Positions 59,137-64,000 of a stretch of 64,000 nt of DNA are shown here, piece by piece (the stretch's first letter is position 1; each line of letters opens with the position of its first letter). This DNA is from Flavihumibacter solisilvae (lineage in GTDB: Bacteria > Bacteroidota > Bacteroidia > Chitinophagales > Chitinophagaceae). A program made the translations under genes and the position numbers. The stretch is from positions 124,001 through 188,000 of the forward strand of contig NZ_JSVC01000019.1 in assembly GCF_000814475.1 (NCBI RefSeq). Reading direction: 5' to 3'. The notes beneath the pieces were generated by a model. That model saw only the letters and a program-made list of their open reading frames with translations. It was not told the DNA's origin and did no database searches.

Positions 59137-61668
59137 TTATCTGCCCTGGAAATACAGGGTCAAATAGTATAACCCACCGACATTGGGTCCGCCAAGGAAA
59201 GAAACATTGTATTGATTCAACAGGTTCGTTGCACCGACCCTGATCTTGCAACCAATCTTTGGCAGGGAATAATTCACCTGGGCATCAAGCGCATGAAATG
59301 CGGGCACTGTTCCATTTACAAGGAACGACTGCCAGTAATAACGGTCCTGCCATCGCCAGCTGATTCCTGCACCAAGATTTTTCCAGATCGATTCATTTGC
59401 CAGGGTCAGGTTGAACATCCATGGCGGTGTATTGAATCCGTCTTCCAGTCCATCATTCGCTTCTGTCTTGTTCAGTATTGCGTGGGAAGTGTTTGCATCG
59501 ACCAGGAAATTTTTTCCAGGCAGGTAACGCAACCGAAATCCAAAACCCCAGTTGTTGACGGTAGTAGCAGAGTTCGTCCACATCCGGTATCGTCCCTGCT
59601 TTCTCCGGTCATATAAAGCAAAAGCAATGGAATCGGGGTTTGAAGTTGAAGGCACACTCACTTCCACCTGTGCTATGAAGGAATTGTAATGATTGAAATA
59701 AACTTCACCATCCGCAAATAAACGTCCGTCAAAAAAGACCGCTTTATATCCGAACTCGAGTGACCTGATATGCTCCGGATCTAGGTAAGTGTAATAATTC
59801 TTTTTAAGCATGCTGCTGTTGTTCACTATAGCATCATTAACGGAGGAACCTGAAGTATTGACTTCCTTGTTTACGGCGGCCTGGAATGCATCGATCGATG
59901 ACTTCAGCCAGGAATTTTCAAAAATGCCGGACGACATAACCGGCAGTCCCCCCACTCTTTTCCCCCCGCCGCTATTCACATTGGAAAAAGCTTCAAAGAT
60001 GCTGGGGTAACGGTATCCGTCCTGGTACGCAAGCCTGAAATTATGTGCCGGGACAGGAGAATACACAATGCTGAAACGGTAGTTGATGGTTGGATCGAAA
60101 TAGTCGTTTTTATCAAATCTTAATACTGCGCCTGCGGTGAGTTTATCTTTGAACAATTTCTTTTCTGCAGAAAGGAAACCACCCCATCGCAGGTATTTAA
60201 GGTCTTTATCGCCCTTTCCCGCAACCGGGTTAATGAAATAGTTACCATCTGGTTCGATAAAGTAATAACGGCTGTCCATTCCAGCCAGGACTGTAAAGCC
60301 TTTTTGTTTCAATGCACGCCAAACTTCAGAAAGATCTGTGTGCACTTCACCATGCAGCAGCCTGGCCTTCACCATCAAGGCAGCACCGCTATCCCAGTTG
60401 TTGATATTCGCCAGCTTTTCCATTGCAGCATTGAAACCTGGCGTTCCCGGAACCGGCCTTTCGCTATCCGCAAAACTTCGGGCATTGCTGTGAGCAGATA
60501 CCACATCTGTACCAGTGGCAATGGAGTTATTGAATTGTGTGCTATAGGTGTTGAACCAGCTTTCGTCAGATTTCGAAACGCGATCCATATTTTCAGCCAT
60601 GGACCTTAGGTTATATGAATCGCCGGTATTTTCCGTATTGAGATACACTTTCGCTTTCAAAACGCGGGAGGAATAATTCAACCCGTGCTGTTGCATCAGG
60701 TAGTTTTCCAGCCGGAAGCGATTTGACCGCTGGTAAACCGTATTGATATCAGCAACCCGGTAAGTATAGCTCAGGCTGGATGACAACGAAGGCCGGAAAT
60801 AAAGACCTGCGTCAGCTTTCATATTGCGAAGGGAATAATCAGCAACTTCCTTTTCAAAATAGCCGGTCCGAGCCACCACGTAATTCTTTCCGCCCAGGTT
60901 CAGGGTGCGACGGTTTGACGATTCATTGCCGTATCCATTAACAGGATCTTTTGCCGGGTTGTCTGGCCCGGTAAGCCCGGTTGTCGCATTGGCATTGGGA
61001 TTGAGGTCTGTCCTGTCATCGGCAATCCAGTCGCTGCCTGCACTGAAGGCCGCATTGAATTTGAATGCAAACTTATTACTGACGACTTTAGCAAACCGGG
61101 CACTGGTTTCCGAAAACAAGGCAGCACTATTACCTGCTGAAGCGATCCTGTTGACACCGGTTTTTTGCATCACGCTCCATCCAGGCGAATCAAACGGATC
61201 TTTCGTGATAAAATCTGCCAGCCCGTTGATCGTGTTCATGCCGTATAACGCTGAAGCACAGCCTGGAATAATCTCCACAGAGTTGATGTCGAGATCGGTT
61301 GGTCCAAGCGCATTGCCGACAGGCGCCCCGATATGAGGTGACTGGATATCCATTCCATCTACCAGTTGGGAGAACCGCACATTGGTGGTATTGGTGAAAC
61401 CGCGGGTATTGATTACCCGGAAGCCAAGGCTGGGGGTGATCATCTGTACGCCTTTCAGGTTTTGCAGTGCATCGAAAAAAGAAGGTGCGGAACTGGCATT
61501 GAAATATTTCTCCCCGGCTTTTTCAACTGTTACGGGCGACCGGAGCAGTTGCCTGGGAACCCTGGTGGCAGTGATCACAATTTCATCTAGGGACCGCACG
61601 CGGGTGGAATCCTGTGCGCATACAGGAAGCGCCAGTAAAGCAGTTGCAAATGAAAGTAATATCCTCAT
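59137..61668 (-). CDS. TonB-dependent outer-membrane receptor
   Basis: An 843-residue receptor with a signal peptide (residues 1-18, ending VCAQ). A plug domain at about 25-150 follows (DEIVITATRVPRQLLRSPVTVEKAGEKY, LKGVQMITPSLGFRVINTRGF, SALYGMNTINGLADFITKD), and then a 22-strand barrel to the C-terminal GGLYYLTLYFQGR. It lacks the carboxypeptidase-like N-domain common in SusC proteins and has no SusD partner, so it is a classical single receptor. The substrate is not evident. Its start directly follows the stop of the CPA1 antiporter gene (TAA-ATG), so they share a transcript. Confidence 0.9.
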   Translation of the reverse strand: MRILLSFATALLALPVCAQDSTRVRSLDEIVITATRVPRQLLRSPVTVEKAGEKYFNASSAPSFFDALQNLKGVQMITPSLGFRVINTRGFTNTTNVRFSQLVDGMDIQSPHIGAPVGNALGPTDLDINSVEIIPGCASALYGMNTINGLADFITKDPFDSPGWSVMQKTGVNRIASAGNSAALFSETSARFAKVVSNKFAFKFNAAFSAGSDWIADDRTDLNPNANATTGLTGPDNPAKDPVNGYGNESSNRRTLNLGGKNYVVARTGYFEKEVADYSLRNMKADAGLYFRPSLSSSLSYTYRVADINTVYQRSNRFRLENYLMQQHGLNYSSRVLKAKVYLNTENTGDSYNLRSMAENMDRVSKSDESWFNTYSTQFNNSIATGTDVVSAHSNARSFADSERPVPGTPGFNAAMEKLANINNWDSGAALMVKARLLHGEVHTDLSEVWRALKQKGFTVLAGMDSRYYFIEPDGNYFINPVAGKGDKDLKYLRWGGFLSAEKKLFKDKLTAGAVLRFDKNDYFDPTINYRFSIVYSPVPAHNFRLAYQDGYRYPSIFEAFSNVNSGGGKRVGGLPVMSSGIFENSWLKSSIDAFQAAVNKEVNTSGSSVNDAIVNNSSMLKKNYYTYLDPEHIRSLEFGYKAVFFDGRLFADGEVYFNHYNSFIAQVEVSVPSTSNPDSIAFALYDRRKQGRYRMWTNSATTVNNWGFGFRLRYLPGKNFLVDANTSHAILNKTEANDGLEDGFNTPPWMFNLTLANESIWKNLGAGISWRWQDRYYWQSFLVNGTVPAFHALDAQVNYSLPKIGCKIRVGATNLLNQYNVSFLGGPNVGGLYYLTLYFQGR

Positions 61669-63282
61669 TTAATCGCTACCTGTCAGCTGTTTGTGCCTTA
61701 ACTCTTCAATGTCGAGCCGTGCTTCCATTTTACGGATCACATGGTCATCATAACCCTCATCGTTCCTCAACTGGAGCAGCACTTCCCGTTTCAATGTATT
61801 CAGCTCCTTAAAAATACGGCTGTATTCGATTGAGAGATCCCCTGCCAGAATATTCTTACCGTTGGCCTCCAATGTGCCGGAAGTGTTTCTCAATTCCTTC
61901 TCAAGTTCTTCACGCAGATCGGCAACAAGGTTATTCGCTGAAGTTACCATTGAATATTTTTCATCGAGAAGTTTCAGGGAGGCATTGAGCATACGCAGGT
62001 GAATATCGGCTTCCTGTTCGTGTTCCGGCCTCGGGCGATCAGGATCCTTCGTATGCAGCCAACTGATCACATAAGGGAGTGTTAATCCCTGGAATACCAG
62101 CGTAACCAATATTACGATAAACGTAATAAACAAAATGAGGTTCCGGTGCGGAAACGCGTCACCGCTTGGAAGCATCAGTGGCAGTGATAAAGCGGCCGCG
62201 AGTGATACCACGCCACGCATCCCTGCCCAGCCTATGATCAACGGACCCTTCCAGCCCGGCCGGGGATCATTGGTGCGGATATACCGGCTGATAAACATGG
62301 TAAACAATGAAGTGCCCAAAGCAGTCAGGATCCTGACGATGATCAGGATCACGGAAATGATCAGTCCGTACAGTATAGCCTCGCCAATGGAATAATTTTC
62401 CAGTCCACGTAAAACAACCCGTAACTCAAGTCCTATCAGGATAAACACCAGCCCGTTCAAAACAAAAGTCACGCTCGACCACATGGCGATCCCCTGCATC
62501 CTGCTGGCATGCGAAAGGATCAGGTGACTGCGATAGGAAACAAACAGGCCTCCGCTGACTACTGCCATCACCCCGGAAAAATGAAATGTTTCCGCTATGA
62601 TATACATGAGGTAGGGTGCCACAAACGAAATGGCCGTATCAATACTCGGAGAGGTCGGCAGCCATTTGTAGAAAGCATATACGAGAATACCGATTACAAT
62701 TCCAACAACGACCCCCATAACCGCCACCACCACAAAATTCCAGGCAGCCTCCCTGAACACAAAGGACCCGGACATTACCGCAGCAAGTGCAAATCGAAAA
62801 ATGATCAGGCTCGTTGCATCATTCACCAGGCTCTCCCCTTCCAGGATGGCGACGATCCGCTTCTGGATGTGAATGCGTTTAAGCACCGACGTGGCAGCCA
62901 CCGCATCGGGGGGAGAAACAATACCGCCAAGCAGGAAACCAAGCGCGAGGGTGAAACCAGGAATGATCAGGTAAGCCGACCAGGCAACAACAGTGGAGGT
63001 AAGAATGACAAGACCAAAGGCAAGCGTAGTGATCACCCGTCTCCATTTCCAGAAATCTTTCCAGGACGTGAACCAGGCCGCTTCATAAAGAAGGGGCGGC
63101 AGAAAGATCAGGAAGATCAGCTCCGGATCGATATGGATTACCGGAAGGCCCGGGATAAAACTGAGGACGATCCCTGCAACCACCAGGAAAATCGGGTATG
63201 AAACGTGCAATTTTTCACCCAGCATCACCAGCAGTGACATCACGACGATCAGAGTTATGACCAATAAAAGCGTTTCGAGCAT
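61669..63282 (-). CDS. CPA1 family Na+/H+ antiporter
   Basis: A 537-residue inner-membrane cation/proton exchanger. Twelve or thirteen helices carry CPA1 signatures: FLPPLLYEAAWFTSW, GGIVSPPDAVAATSVLKR, and ILEGESLVNDATSLIIFRFAL with the ion-binding Asn-Asp pair. A charged, coiled C-terminal tail of about 130 residues (from about residue 405) is cytosolic. It probably regulates internal pH or sodium. It is the first gene of a two-gene transcript with the TonB-dependent receptor. Confidence 0.92.
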   Translation of the reverse strand: MLETLLLVITLIVVMSLLVMLGEKLHVSYPIFLVVAGIVLSFIPGLPVIHIDPELIFLIFLPPLLYEAAWFTSWKDFWKWRRVITTLAFGLVILTSTVVAWSAYLIIPGFTLALGFLLGGIVSPPDAVAATSVLKRIHIQKRIVAILEGESLVNDATSLIIFRFALAAVMSGSFVFREAAWNFVVVAVMGVVVGIVIGILVYAFYKWLPTSPSIDTAISFVAPYLMYIIAETFHFSGVMAVVSGGLFVSYRSHLILSHASRMQGIAMWSSVTFVLNGLVFILIGLELRVVLRGLENYSIGEAILYGLIISVILIIVRILTALGTSLFTMFISRYIRTNDPRPGWKGPLIIGWAGMRGVVSLAAALSLPLMLPSGDAFPHRNLILFITFIVILVTLVFQGLTLPYVISWLHTKDPDRPRPEHEQEADIHLRMLNASLKLLDEKYSMVTSANNLVADLREELEKELRNTSGTLEANGKNILAGDLSIEYSRIFKELNTLKREVLLQLRNDEGYDDHVIRKMEARLDIEELRHKQLTGSD

Positions 63283-63348
63283 ACGAGGCGTTTGCTGTTT
63301 TACAAATATTGTGTTTTCCGGGCTAAATTTGAGTATAAATCATGGGCC

Positions 63349-64000
63349 ATGCAAACAGGTATCGTTGATATGTCGGAACGCATGCAGTTTCAATTTGACC
63401 TCGACACCATGATCAGCTTCAAACCCTTTATAGACTACCTGGGCCAGTGTGAAATGCAGGAAGGGTCAATAAAACGGGAACTTTATCAACGCGCACTCCG
63501 TGCCTTTTCCGCCTGCAAGGTTTATGACCAGGACATCCCGCTCGAAGCGGCAGCACAATACCAGGAACTGTTTGAATTTGTGTACGCCTGCGTAACCCCG
63601 ACACTTGAAAGTGAGAAAAAACTTTCGTGGGGATTATGCCTGCCGCTCAACCCCACTTTCTTTTACGGCACAGACAAACTCTATCAATTCTTCAGTGATG
63701 CATTAAGTAATCGTTATTTCAGCGACATGTTTGATAAAAAGGATGAAGCACTCAGGGAAGAACGCATGCGCACCATCTACCTGCTGATACTGGAAAAGTT
63801 ATACCACTTCAAACCATTTACCAAGGAACAGGCCCTGAATAACACACGTGATGCCCAACAACTGCCGTCGCATTTTATGGCCCGGATCGATACGCGGTTT
63901 ATTTCCGTCAGGCCCAAGCAGCAATTGCCGTCGCTCGACCTGCGCAGGGTCCAGGCCTTGCTCAACGAAGGCGGCGGGTATGAGATCTTCGAGAGGTTTG
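63349..64000 (+). CDS. Unidentified protein, cut by window end
   Basis: A frame open from the ATG at 63349 to the last base, so at least 217 residues. The visible part is soluble and mostly helical, with no signal peptide. Recognisable only as repeated Phe-rich stretches (SFKPFIDYLGQCEMQEGSIK, EFVYACVTPTLESEKK, LCLPLNPTFFYGTDKLYQFF). The arrangement recalls the N-terminal part of some Bacteroidota GAF-domain proteins, but this is a weak impression. The 66-bp gap to the divergent antiporter gene should hold both promoters; no element is clear. Confidence 0.65.
   Translation, partial: MQTGIVDMSERMQFQFDLDTMISFKPFIDYLGQCEMQEGSIKRELYQRALRAFSACKVYDQDIPLEAAAQYQELFEFVYACVTPTLESEKKLSWGLCLPLNPTFFYGTDKLYQFFSDALSNRYFSDMFDKKDEALREERMRTIYLLILEKLYHFKPFTKEQALNNTRDAQQLPSHFMARIDTRFISVRPKQQLPSLDLRRVQALLNEGGGYEIFERF

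Noticed and set aside
1-64000. Search for tRNA, rRNA, insertion sequences, prophage genes or toxin-antitoxin pairs
   Set aside because: No cloverleaf-like, transposase, integrase or typical toxin signature was seen on either strand.

Overview
The window reads as a chromosome segment of a Bacteroidota bacterium, most likely of the Chitinophagales/Chitinophagaceae. Evidence: a type IX secretion gene (porQ), Bacteroidota-type outer-membrane proteins (Porin_10-like, HYC_CC_PP family, a TonB-dependent receptor), Bacteroidota-style TAnnTTTG promoter elements, few strong Shine-Dalgarno sequences, and very tight operons. I saw no rRNA, tRNA, insertion sequence, prophage or CRISPR array.

Layout. 1-9783 (mostly minus strand): gluconate permease and kinase, two secreted proteins of unknown role, a periplasmic thiol/metal cluster (TlpA-like thioredoxin, two HMA-domain proteins, one with a cysteine-rich tail, and a HYC_CC_PP protein), a putative porin and purine nucleoside phosphorylase. 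9989-13406 (+): lon and porQ. 13387-20607 (-): bioB, then an envelope-type gene set (alkaline-phosphatase-superfamily membrane enzyme, GT-C-like membrane protein, kinase-like/methyltransferase fusion, and a 58-residue membrane protein), an M42 aminopeptidase and a lipoprotein. 20660-21685 (+): a LuxE-like acyl-protein synthetase carrying an in-frame 14-bp tandem repeat. 21825-30990 (-): a five-gene extracytoplasmic oxidation locus (planctomycete-type cytochrome/DUF1549-DUF1553, DUF1501, NHL propeller, DUF2231-cytochrome, PQQ dehydrogenase). 30991-31601 is non-coding and holds a well-conserved thiamine pyrophosphate (TPP) riboswitch with an intrinsic terminator on the minus strand, pointing at that locus.

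31602-37981: a 40-residue membrane protein, an AsmA-like protein, rpiA, a GH43 glycosidase, a LacI-family regulator with two palindromic operators in its divergent promoter region, a stand-alone Rossmann-like mini-protein and an MFS exporter. 38107-44155 (+): sufBCDSE, a SufT-like gene and an Rrf2 regulator, preceded by a 32-bp dyad that is probably the regulator's site. 44214-59127 (+): a CBS-domain protein and a complete complex I operon (nuoA, B, CD fusion, E-N). 59137-63282 (-): a TonB-dependent receptor and a CPA1 Na+/H+ antiporter. A protein cut by the window end begins at 63349.

How it fits together: the suf operon builds Fe-S clusters and is followed at once by complex I, a large Fe-S consumer; bioB is another. 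The PQQ dehydrogenase could make aldonic acids outside the cytoplasm, and GntP/GntK could take up and phosphorylate gluconate, but that link is inference. The two most unusual things here are the TPP riboswitch in front of a locus with no visible thiamine gene, and the five-gene set at 14367-20110 with its kinase-like/methyltransferase fusion and tiny membrane partner.
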